A stretch of DNA of 64,000 nucleotides from Bacillus benzoevorans (GTDB lineage: Bacteria; Bacillota; Bacilli; Bacillales; Cytobacillaceae): NCBI RefSeq assembly GCF_014207535.1, contig NZ_JACHGK010000013.1, forward strand, positions 62,001 through 126,000. Direction: 5' to 3'. Shown one piece after another: positions 34,522 through 41,849 of this stretch. A model generated the notes under the pieces. It saw only the letters and a program-made list of their open reading frames with translations, ran no database searches and was not told the DNA's origin. The number at the start of each line of letters is the position of its first letter. Position 1 is the first letter of the stretch. The translations under genes were made by a program, and so were the position numbers.

Positions 34522-35358
34522 ATGAGTAAAAAAATTGGATTTATCGGATTAGGAACAATGGGCTTCCCAATGGCAGTTAACTTAAAAAAAGCTGGTTTTG
34601 AAGTAATCGGTTATGATGCTTGGAAAGGTGTTTACGAAAAAGCAGAAGCAGCTGGTTTTACAATGGTAGATACAGTTAAAGAAGTTGCGGAATTAGCTGA
34701 CGAAGCAGTCATCTCAATGGTTCGTGACTATGCCCAAAACGTAGATGTTATTTTCGGTGATAACGGTATCCTAACTGCACAAAACACTGCTGGTAAAACA
34801 GTAATCGTGATGAGTACACTTTCTCCAGATGCAATGAATGAATTAGGTGCTAAAGTAGAAGCTGAAAGTGGATTAAAATTAATCAGTGCTGCAGTTTCTG
34901 GTGGTGCATCAGGCGCACAAGCTGGTACTTTATCTATCATGACTTCAGGTGCTGAAGAAATCGTGAAATCATTTGCTCCATACTTTGATGCTATGGGTTC
35001 TAACACATTCTACTATGGCGCTGAAGCAGGTAACAGCCAGGTAGCAAAATTAGTAAACAATATGATTCTAGGTGTTAACATGAATGCTTTAGCTGAAGGA
35101 CTTAAATTAGGTAAACACTATGGCTTACCCGAAGAAGAAATCTTAAGCTTATTAAAAGTAAGTACTGGCGACAGCTGGGTCGTTCGAAACTGGAGCGATG
35201 TTTCTGAATGGACAGCAGATACTGCTTTAGCCGTTTTACTAAAAGATTTAATCGCGACTTACAACGAAGGGATTAAACATAATATTTCAATGCCATTCAA
35301 TGCCTTATCATCCACACAATTGTTTAACTCTATGGGAAAAGAAAAACCAAAAGCCTAA
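34522..35358 (+). CDS. 3-hydroxyisobutyrate dehydrogenase-like (beta-hydroxyacid) dehydrogenase
   Basis: 278 residues. The NAD(P) motif is IGFIGLGTMGFPMAVNLKKA at the N-terminus, the substrate loop AAVSGGASGAQAGTLSIMTS is near 125-145, and the catalytic Lys is in GNSQVAKLVNNMI (~176). The family covers 3-hydroxyisobutyrate dehydrogenase, tartronate semialdehyde reductase and relatives; residues separating them are not decisive by eye. AGGAGG precedes the ATG. Codons are strongly biased to TTA, GGT, GCT and GAA compared with neighbours, suggesting high expression. Confidence 0.9.
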   Translation: MSKKIGFIGLGTMGFPMAVNLKKAGFEVIGYDAWKGVYEKAEAAGFTMVDTVKEVAELADEAVISMVRDYAQNVDVIFGDNGILTAQNTAGKTVIVMSTLSPDAMNELGAKVEAESGLKLISAAVSGGASGAQAGTLSIMTSGAEEIVKSFAPYFDAMGSNTFYYGAEAGNSQVAKLVNNMILGVNMNALAEGLKLGKHYGLPEEEILSLLKVSTGDSWVVRNWSDVSEWTADTALAVLLKDLIATYNEGIKHNISMPFNALSSTQLFNSMGKEKPKA

Positions 35359-35381
35359 CCTATACAATGCCGGTTCTCTGC

Positions 35382-35726
35382 AAAGGAACTCTTTTTCTTG
35401 ATGAATTTGGTGATATGCCTTTGGATTTACAAGTTCAACTATTAAGGGTCATACAAGAAGAAGAAATTATTAGACTAGGTGAAACAAACGTATTCCATTG
35501 GATGTAAGAATTATTGCTGCCTCCAATAAAAATTAGTGATGGACAAAGACAAATTACCCAGCCAGAATCTAGTCCAGTAGAACAGGCAGAACTGGATTGG
35601 ATTTTATCTGTGCTTGATCAAACAAACATGAATATTTCAAAAGCATGTAAGAAATTAAATATGAGCCGCAGTACAGTTTACAGGAAATTGAAGAAATATA
35701 ATTATGAAATAAAAAGCATAAAGTAA
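35382..35726 (+). pseudogene. Remnant of a sigma-54-dependent (AcoR-like) activator
   Basis: Starts in the middle of an AAA+ domain (GTLFLDEFGDMPLDLQVQLL, the Walker B region). It shifts frame near 35490, continuing as IPLDVRIIAASNKN, then jumps to the C-terminal Fis-type HTH (AELDWILSVLDQTNMNISKA, ending YNYEIKSIK). The intact activator at 38463-40436 has matching segments in the same order, so about 350 N-terminal residues, the GAFTGA loop and ~120 middle residues are gone here. The last 71 codons are still open but have no ribosome binding site. It is clearly a decayed paralog. Confidence 0.9.
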
Positions 35727-35748
35727 TTTGATTTAAAGTTGTTATTAG

Positions 35749-35779
35749 CCCTAATCATTTGATTAGGGTTTTTATTTTT
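35749..35779 (+). terminator. Terminator after the activator remnant
   Basis: CCCTAAT and ATTAGGG arms followed by TTTTTATTTTT. It is a leftover of the ancestral regulator gene end. Confidence 0.85.
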
Positions 35780-35878
35780 GAACGAGAATAGTGTATCAAA
35801 AGTGGGAAAAGTGTATCGATTTTAAGACACCTTTCATTATCAGGTTTAATAGACTTAATAAGTTTGGTTAGTAAAAAC

Positions 35879-35896
35879 TGTGTCAAAATTGGTACA
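35879..35896. promoter_or_regulatory. Candidate activator-binding dyad (UAS)
   Basis: TGTGTCAAAATTGGTACA, 12 of 18 positions symmetric, 51 bases upstream of the -24 element. It matches the same pattern found at 40656. A related half, TGTATCAAAAGTGGGAAA, lies near 35792. Confidence 0.5.
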
Positions 35897-35947
35897 TATT
35901 AAATCATTAATTTTTACAGAAAATACTGAAAAATCAGTTTTTAATAC

Positions 35948-35964
35948 TTGGCACGATTCTTGCA
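35948..35964 (+). promoter_or_regulatory. Sigma-54 (SigL) -24/-12 promoter
   Basis: TTGGCACGATTCTTGCA: perfect TTGGCAC-N5-TTGCA. It lies 119 bases before the butanediol-dehydrogenase-like start and in the correct orientation. Together with the AcoR-like gene nearby, this is strong evidence for sigma-54 control. Confidence 0.92.
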
Positions 35965-36083
35965 ATATAAATAATCAGAAATACAAAAAAATAATGAATG
36001 ATTCAAAGGAGGAACAGTTACTGGAATTCGAATGGTAAGTGTGAATTAAGCCTGAAGAACAATAAAATATGGAGGTTATGCAT

Positions 36084-37133
36084 GTGAAAGCAGCTGTTTG
36101 GTATGGAAAAAAGGATATTAGAGTTGAAGAAAGAGCTCTGAAAGAAATGAAAGCTGATGAATTAAAGGTAAAAGTAGCATGGACAGGAATTTGTGGGACA
36201 GATTTACACGAGTATGAACACGGTCCCATTTTTATTCCTGCAGACGGTCCGGATCCTATAACTGGAGGCCAAGCGCCAGTCACTTTAGGACATGAATTTA
36301 CGGGTGTTGTAGAAGAGGTGGGTTTCAATGTCAAGGATTTAAAAGCTGGTGATCGTATTGCTGTTTATCCAATCATAACAAAAGGTTTGCACAATCCAAA
36401 AGAGGATATCTTTGATGGGTTTAGTACGATTGGCTTAAACATAGACGGTGGATTTGCCGACTATGCCATAATACCAGAAAAAAATGCATTTAAATTGCCA
36501 GAAACATTATCGCTGGCGGAGGGAGCTTTAGTGGAGCCCGCTGCTGTAGCCGTTCAGGCCGTAAAGGAAGCTAATTTGGTTATTGGAGACTCTGTAGCTG
36601 TTTTTGGATCAGGACCAATTGGTTTACTTACGATTATGGCTGCTAAGACAGCAGGTGCCAGGAATATCATTGCTTTAGATGTTTCTGAAACTAGGCTCGA
36701 AAAGGCAATCCAATTGGGAGCAACTCATATCATTAACTCCATGAAAACAAATCCAGTCGAAGAAATAAGAAAAATTTGCCCGAATGGCGTTGATGTTTCT
36801 TTTGAAGTAGCAGGTATTGAAGCTACATTTAAACAAGCCATTCAATCAACGAAAATTAGAGGGTTGGTCACGATTGTATCCATCTTTTCAGGGAGTATTG
36901 AATGGAACCCGTTTGATCTCACAAATGGCGGCGTAAAGGTTATGGCAACGCTGGCATACGAACCGGTTACGTTCCAACAAACGATAGACTTAATTTCTAC
37001 TGGACAATTGGATGTAAAGAAGGTAATTACATCCCAAATTGAATTAGATGACATTGTTGAGAAAGGAATTAAAGCTCTAATAAATGATAAATCACAGGTA
37101 AAAATTCTTGTTAAACTAAGCGGGGAAATGTGA
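36084..37133 (+). CDS. Zn-dependent alcohol dehydrogenase, 2,3-butanediol dehydrogenase type
   Basis: 349 residues. The catalytic zinc ligands are in TGICGTDLHEY (Cys ~37) and LGHEFTG (His/Glu ~70), and the nucleotide motif is VFGSGPIGLL (~175). The four-cysteine structural zinc loop is absent, as in BdhA-type butanediol dehydrogenases, and the opening MKAAVWYGKKDIRVEE matches that group. The GTG at 36084 is 8 bases after GGAGG; ATG codons upstream are too close or inside that site. Driven by the sigma-54 promoter at 35948. It may oxidise a diol or another secondary alcohol. Confidence 0.87.
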   Translation: MKAAVWYGKKDIRVEERALKEMKADELKVKVAWTGICGTDLHEYEHGPIFIPADGPDPITGGQAPVTLGHEFTGVVEEVGFNVKDLKAGDRIAVYPIITKGLHNPKEDIFDGFSTIGLNIDGGFADYAIIPEKNAFKLPETLSLAEGALVEPAAVAVQAVKEANLVIGDSVAVFGSGPIGLLTIMAAKTAGARNIIALDVSETRLEKAIQLGATHIINSMKTNPVEEIRKICPNGVDVSFEVAGIEATFKQAIQSTKIRGLVTIVSIFSGSIEWNPFDLTNGGVKVMATLAYEPVTFQQTIDLISTGQLDVKKVITSQIELDDIVEKGIKALINDKSQVKILVKLSGEM

Positions 37134-37143
37134 TAGATAAATA

Positions 37144-37488
37144 TGTTCTGAAGAAACGTTCGGTCCTGTAGCACCATTGATTCGTTTCACTTCGGAAGAA
37201 GAAGCAATCGAAAAGGCCAATCATCCTGAATTTGGACTTGTAGCCTACTTCTTTACAAATGACCTTTCTCACACGTATCGGGTTTCCGAAAAGCTGAAAT
37301 ATGGCATGGTAGGCGTGAACGACCCCGCTCCATTTGCAGTACAGGCCCCATTTGGCGGCGTGAAGGAAAGTGGTATGGGGCGTGAGGGAGGCCGTTATGG
37401 TCTTGACGACTATCTTGATACCAAAATGGTTTTGTTGCAATTCGTTAAGGGACAAGGAGACAGGTCCCGTGTCCCAAAGAAAAGATAA
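37144..37488 (+). pseudogene. C-terminal fragment of an aldehyde dehydrogenase
   Basis: Starts abruptly at SEETFGPVAPLIRF, ten bases after the preceding gene, and runs through VSEKLKYGMVGVNDPAPFAV and GREGGRYGLDDYLDTKM. The same segment of the intact aldehyde dehydrogenase at 44969-46393 is very similar. About 370 N-terminal residues, including the NAD site and catalytic Cys and Glu, are missing. The end (KGQGDRSRVPKKR) is read from a family B repeat. Non-functional remnant. Confidence 0.92.
37449..37475. repeat. Family B repeat
   Basis: GGGACAAGGAGACAGGTCCC, then GTGTCCC. It overlaps the end of the aldehyde dehydrogenase fragment. Confidence 0.7.
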
Positions 37489-37584
37489 AAATTTAATTAA
37501 GTTCGTCTCAAAAAAGTAAGATTTGTACTTTTAAATATAAAGGATTACTAATATTAAGTTTGTTAAATTAGGAGGAGAAATAGT

Positions 37585-38364
37585 ATGACGAAACAAAAAG
37601 TAGCTGTCATCACCGGATCAGGTCAAGGAATTGGGAAAGGTTTAGCAGAACGTCTGGCGAAAGATGGATTTGCCATTGTGCTTAGTGATATTAATGAAAC
37701 AACGTTAAGTGAAACAGAGAGAGAATTTCGAGATAAAGGGGTAAATGTCACTTCCTTGGTCGGCAATGTTGCTAAATTAGAAGATCAAGTTGCGTTAGTA
37801 CAAAAAGCCGTTGACACATTTGGCAGTGTGGATGTATTTATTAATAATGCCGGAATTGAAGGACCATTAGGCCCGATTACTGACGTAGAGCCTGAAGGTG
37901 TCGATCGTGTTTTAGATATAAACGTTAAAGGGGTTATCTACGGAATTAAAGCTGCTGCGAACCAAATGAAAGGACAGGAAACTGGCGGAAAAATCATTAA
38001 TGCCTGCAGCATCGCGGGTCACGAAGGATTTGAAATGTTAGCACCATATTCTGCATCAAAATTTGCAGTAAAAGGCTTAACACATGTTGCGGCGAAAGAA
38101 CTGGCAAAATTTAAAATCACAGTGAACTCTTACTGCCCGGGTATTGTAGGAACATCGATGTGGGAACGTCTCGATGAGGAAATGATGAAATTTTTGGGAA
38201 CGAAAAAAGGAGAGGCCTTCCAAAAATATGCAGAAGGAATTGCCCTTGGCCGCACGCAAACGCCTGAAGATGTGGCCAATCTTGTTTCCTTCTTAGCCTC
38301 CCCTGGCTCTGATTATATTACAGGGCAAAACATTCTAACTGATGGTGGTATGGTATTTAATTAA
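37585..38364 (+). CDS. SDR oxidoreductase, acetoin/diacetyl reductase type
   Basis: 259 residues. The motifs are TGSGQGIGKG (cofactor, ~11), NNAG (~88), the catalytic Ser in NACSIAGHEG and Tyr/Lys in YSASKFAVKG (~155-159). The segment NSYCPGIVGTSMWERLDEEM is characteristic of ButA-like (S)-acetoin-forming diacetyl reductase and related meso-butanediol dehydrogenases. AGGAGG precedes the ATG. It follows the aldehyde-dehydrogenase fragment, the same order as ALDH then SDR further downstream. Confidence 0.88.
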   Translation: MTKQKVAVITGSGQGIGKGLAERLAKDGFAIVLSDINETTLSETEREFRDKGVNVTSLVGNVAKLEDQVALVQKAVDTFGSVDVFINNAGIEGPLGPITDVEPEGVDRVLDINVKGVIYGIKAAANQMKGQETGGKIINACSIAGHEGFEMLAPYSASKFAVKGLTHVAAKELAKFKITVNSYCPGIVGTSMWERLDEEMMKFLGTKKGEAFQKYAEGIALGRTQTPEDVANLVSFLASPGSDYITGQNILTDGGMVFN

Positions 38365-38428
38365 GGGGGACGGTTCCCGATCTCTTGTTTTAATCCAAAT
38401 AATGGCTATTTGCAAAAGAAGAACGAAG

Positions 38429-38453
38429 GGACAAGGTGCAAGGCACCTTGTCC
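38429..38453. terminator. Family B palindrome between convergent genes
   Basis: GGACAAGGTGC and GCACCTTGTCC arms, 11 bp perfect, between the SDR gene and the activator gene end. Confidence 0.6.
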
Positions 38454-38462
38454 TACTTTCTG

Positions 38463-40436
38463 TTACTTTAGACTTTTGATATCATAGCCCATTTTTTTTA
38501 ATTTTCGATAAAGGGTGCTGCGGCTCATGTTTAATTCTTTTACCGCCTTTGATACATTCATTTGCGACCGTTTCAACGTCGTGAGGATCCAATCCAACTC
38601 TGCCTGATTGACGGGGTTCAAGCTTGACTGTTTCGGTAAGCGCTTTTGTTTATGAATGTGTTTTGGGAGACTCTCAGGTGTAATGAGCCCGTCCGTTGAA
38701 AAACTGATTGCAAATTCGATTACGTTCTCCAGCTCGCGAATATTTCCCGGCCAAGAATGCTCTTGTAATATCTCCATGGCTTCGGACGAAATTTGATAGG
38801 GGCCATGGTATTTCTTCATTGTCAGTTTTTGAATAAAACGTTCGACTAGTAAAGGTAGATCATCGATCCGGCGGCGTAAAGCAGGCAGCTCAATCTGCAT
38901 GACATTGAGCCGGTAATAAAGATCCTCACGAAAATTCCCCTGTTCAATTTCCTCTGGCAGGTTTTTATTCGTTGCTGCAATTACACGAACATCGATAGGG
39001 ATACGTGTTTTGCCGCCGATTCGAATGATTTCCTGCTCCTGAATGACCCGAAGCAGCTGTACTTGTAACTCCAGAGGCATGTCACCTAACTCATCGAGAA
39101 ACAGCGTTCCCTTATCCGCCATTTCAAACTTCCCAAGACTGCCCTTTGGATTAGCCCCTGTAAAGGCACCCGCCACATAGCCAAAAAGCTCACTCGGCAT
39201 TAAATCCTTCGGTATCGCAGCACAATTCAGAGCGATAAAAGGATGATCCGAACGATGGCTGGCTTGATGAATCGCGCTCGCTACTAACTCTTTCCCGGTG
39301 CCGCTTTCCCCCGTAATCAGAACGTTTGAATCATTTGAAGCAGCAACTTGAGCTAAATGAATCGTGCTCTTAAATGCTTTTGATTGACCAACCAAGCTTT
39401 GAAAAGAGTACTTGGCATAGTGAGTATGGCTGGCAGCTGCAGGGCTCGTGCTAGTCTTTTTCTCTAAAACAGCAATAAAACCGATAAATCGGCCGTACCA
39501 TAAAATTTTTTTATACTTGGCCTCATATGGACTGTTATGAAGCGTGACGTTATCCTCCCACTCGTTTTTCGGAGCTAATGCATTATTTTCTGCTGTCAAC
39601 GACATTAAAGATGTGATTTCATCGATTTGCGCATCGCTGTTTCTCTTTATAATTTTTCCCTTTGTGTCACATAAGACAACGATTTGGTTTTTCCATTTAT
39701 TAACCGCTTCAAGGTAAAGGTTATACATCATTTCATGTGCATGGTAGTAATGATGAAAAAGAATCCGCTCGATTTGATTCACGATATCGAGGGTTTTTAC
39801 CATGCTGAGCGTATGGTAACTATCACTAGTTGTTGAAAGATTGATGACTCCGATTAATTCACTCGTAAGCGGATCCAAGATAGGCGCTGATGAGCATACC
39901 CAATCATGGCAGTTATGAGAAAAATGTTCGGAAGAAAAAATTTGCACAGGCTGTTTCAAAATGATGGAGGTACCAATGGCATTTGTTCCGGCCCACCGCT
40001 CCGACCACTTAGCCCCGTTGTTGGCATTCACTGATTTTCCTATATGACGGGCTACAGGCGGAGCTCCAAAACTATCTATAATAATGCCATCACTGTCACA
40101 AAACAGGAGTACATGTTTATCATGATAAAGCTCTTGCTCCGCCTGTTTAAGTACTGGCTGTGCTAGATGAAAGAGTTCATTATTCCCCCTTATATCTTTG
40201 AGTTCATCTTCAGAGATGTTTTTAACTGATCCTTGAATCATCGGATTTAGCTCCTTATATTGCCTGCACCGATTCCAGGATTGCCAAATGACATCCCTTA
40301 CTTCAGTTAATCCCGTAGGCTGATCCCTAAGTTGAGATGGATTAAAGAAAAAACTTTCCCAGTTTTCACGATATTTTATTTTGAGGAGATCGATATCATT
40401 TTTTGATACCGGGTCTGAAAAAGGAACAAGGGGCAT
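38463..40436 (-). CDS. Sigma-54-dependent activator, AcoR/DhaR type
   Basis: 657 residues. An N-terminal GAF-like sensory part (about 80-220, with GTNAIGTSI and SSEHFSHNCHDWVCSSAPI) is followed by a linker and an AAA+ domain with Walker A GESGTGKE (~376), the sigma-54 contact loop GAFTGA (~423-428) and Walker B GTLFLDELGD (~447). A Fis-type HTH (~620-655, AVKELNMSRSTLYRKLKK) ends the protein. GGAGGTG is upstream of the ATG. It is divergent from the hydrolase/BVMO operon and near two sigma-54 promoters, so it almost certainly activates them. The effector is probably a pathway alcohol or ketone (inferred). Confidence 0.94.
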   Translation of the reverse strand: MPLVPFSDPVSKNDIDLLKIKYRENWESFFFNPSQLRDQPTGLTEVRDVIWQSWNRCRQYKELNPMIQGSVKNISEDELKDIRGNNELFHLAQPVLKQAEQELYHDKHVLLFCDSDGIIIDSFGAPPVARHIGKSVNANNGAKWSERWAGTNAIGTSIILKQPVQIFSSEHFSHNCHDWVCSSAPILDPLTSELIGVINLSTTSDSYHTLSMVKTLDIVNQIERILFHHYYHAHEMMYNLYLEAVNKWKNQIVVLCDTKGKIIKRNSDAQIDEITSLMSLTAENNALAPKNEWEDNVTLHNSPYEAKYKKILWYGRFIGFIAVLEKKTSTSPAAASHTHYAKYSFQSLVGQSKAFKSTIHLAQVAASNDSNVLITGESGTGKELVASAIHQASHRSDHPFIALNCAAIPKDLMPSELFGYVAGAFTGANPKGSLGKFEMADKGTLFLDELGDMPLELQVQLLRVIQEQEIIRIGGKTRIPIDVRVIAATNKNLPEEIEQGNFREDLYYRLNVMQIELPALRRRIDDLPLLVERFIQKLTMKKYHGPYQISSEAMEILQEHSWPGNIRELENVIEFAISFSTDGLITPESLPKHIHKQKRLPKQSSLNPVNQAELDWILTTLKRSQMNVSKAVKELNMSRSTLYRKLKKMGYDIKSLK

Positions 40437-40583
40437 ATAGCACTCACCTCCAAATTATTCTGAATATTACCAATTTACATATTAATAAAGAGAAAATCAA
40501 CTATTGTAAATGAGGGCGAATGATAGAAAATTTTTTGAATGAAATGGTTTTTATTATATCTACCATAGCTAGTGTAGCAAAAA

Positions 40584-40600
40584 TGAGACAAATTGTCACA
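40584..40600. promoter_or_regulatory. Candidate activator-binding dyad (distal UAS)
   Basis: TGAGACAAATTGTCACA is a near-perfect dyad (TGNGACAANTTGTCNCA), about 125 bases upstream of the -24 element at 40725. This is a usual distance for sigma-54 enhancer sites. Confidence 0.55.
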
Positions 40601-40655
40601 AAATTGGGAATAGTTTAATAAATAGAGGTTTAGTGATGTAATTTTCAAAAATAAG

Positions 40656-40673
40656 TGTTTCAAAGTTGCAACA
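40656..40673. promoter_or_regulatory. Candidate activator-binding dyad (proximal UAS)
   Basis: TGTTTCAAAGTTGCAACA, 14 of 18 positions symmetric, 51 bases upstream of the -24 element. It shares the TGTNTCAAANTTGNNACA pattern, and the same distance, with the site at 35879. Confidence 0.6.
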
Positions 40674-40724
40674 CTTAAAAGTGTATATTTTTAAAAAAGG
40701 GTTGAAAATACAGCCAAATTCAAG

Positions 40725-40741
40725 TTGGCACGGTACTTGCA
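40725..40741 (+). promoter_or_regulatory. Sigma-54 (SigL) -24/-12 promoter of the BVMO operon
   Basis: TTGGCACGGTACTTGCA: perfect TTGGCAC-N5-TTGCA, 96 bases before the hydrolase ATG. Same 11-base fixed part as the promoter at 35948. Confidence 0.94.
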
Positions 40742-40837
40742 TATTAAATAAGTGAAACATCAAAGAATTGAAACCGCATTCTGGGTGCGAAAAAAATTCA
40801 ATCAAGATGCTAAACGAATTAAGGGGAGGAATTAATC

Positions 40838-41773
40838 ATGAACTCAATGGAACAAACATCTAACACTGTATCAAAGGAAGCTGATTTCTTGCGTGCCCTA
40901 TATCAAGATTGGAGCGACCGTATGGTGGCCAATCCGAATATGACAATCGCAGATTTCCGCAGTCTTTTTGATGAATGGGAAAAACCTACACTAGAGCCTG
41001 AAGGTGTGACCTATAAAAGTGACACTGTCGGCGGTATTGATGTGGTCTGGGCATATCCAATCGGATGCGATAAATCGAAAGTATTAATTTACACACACGG
41101 AGGCGGGTTTGCTGTTGGTTCTTCATCAAGCCACCGCAAACTGGCTGGTCATATGGCTAAGGCATTGGGCGTCTCTTCTATCGTATTGGATTACCGCCGC
41201 AGCCCGGAAAATCCTTTCCCGGCACAATTAGAGGATGCAGCTGCTGTTTACCAAGCGTTGCTTGCATCAGGCATTCATGCCAAGGATATCGGTACAATCG
41301 GCGATTCTGCCGGTGGAAACCTTGCTGTAGCATCCGTGTTGAAATTCCGTGAATTGGGTCTTGAACTTCCAGGATTCGTGATTGCCTTCTCGCCGTGGCT
41401 TGATATGGAACTGACGGGCGCAACACTTGAAAGTAACGATGCGACTGATGCGCTAATCACTGTCCCCTTGCTTCAAGGAATGATTGCTATGTTCACTGGA
41501 GGTGACAGCACGAAGGTTCGTGACCCATTAGCTAATCCATTGCACGCTGATTTCAACGGTTATCCGCCGCTTTACATTAACGCGGGTGGAGCAGAATGCC
41601 TGCTTGACGATGCACGCCGCCTGCATGACCGTGCCCTTGCTGCTGGTGTACAAGCTACACTATCCGTTGTCGATGGCATGCAGCATGTATTCCCATTCCT
41701 AGCTGGACGCGCTCCTGAAGCGGATAAGGAAATCGAAAGAATTGCTGCTTGGTATAAGACATTACAAAAATAA
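40838..41773 (+). CDS. Alpha/beta hydrolase (HSL family), probable lactone/ester hydrolase
   Basis: 311 residues. The HSL-family oxyanion motif is HGGGFAVGSS (His ~87), the nucleophile elbow GDSAGGN (Ser ~157), and the catalytic His follows in DGMQHVF (~283) with an upstream acidic residue in ECLLDDARRL. In cyclohexanol degradation the equivalent ChnC-type enzyme opens the lactone made by the monooxygenase. First gene after the sigma-54 promoter, 76 bases before the monooxygenase gene, so it is cotranscribed. GGGGAGG precedes the ATG. Lactone or ester as substrate is inferred from context. Confidence 0.87.
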   Translation: MNSMEQTSNTVSKEADFLRALYQDWSDRMVANPNMTIADFRSLFDEWEKPTLEPEGVTYKSDTVGGIDVVWAYPIGCDKSKVLIYTHGGGFAVGSSSSHRKLAGHMAKALGVSSIVLDYRRSPENPFPAQLEDAAAVYQALLASGIHAKDIGTIGDSAGGNLAVASVLKFRELGLELPGFVIAFSPWLDMELTGATLESNDATDALITVPLLQGMIAMFTGGDSTKVRDPLANPLHADFNGYPPLYINAGGAECLLDDARRLHDRALAAGVQATLSVVDGMQHVFPFLAGRAPEADKEIERIAAWYKTLQK

Positions 41774-41849
41774 GGAATGTTCTTGCAAAATAGGTGAATG
41801 GTGATCAAATGAGAACTGAAAACAAAACGAGTAATAGGAGGAGAAACAT

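Larger units (their letters stand above)
40437..40837. other. Divergent control region of activator and BVMO operon
   Basis: 401 bases without a gene. It contains two dyads and a sigma-54 promoter, listed separately. The activator's own promoter should also lie here but was not pinned down. Confidence 0.7.

Noticed and set aside
37177..37488. Functional small aldehyde dehydrogenase-like protein
   Set aside because: It lacks the cofactor site, catalytic Cys and Glu, and a ribosome binding site; clearly a C-terminal remnant.
41178..41460. Minus-strand ORFs within the hydrolase gene
   Set aside because: Antisense shadows of a frame with complete catalytic motifs.
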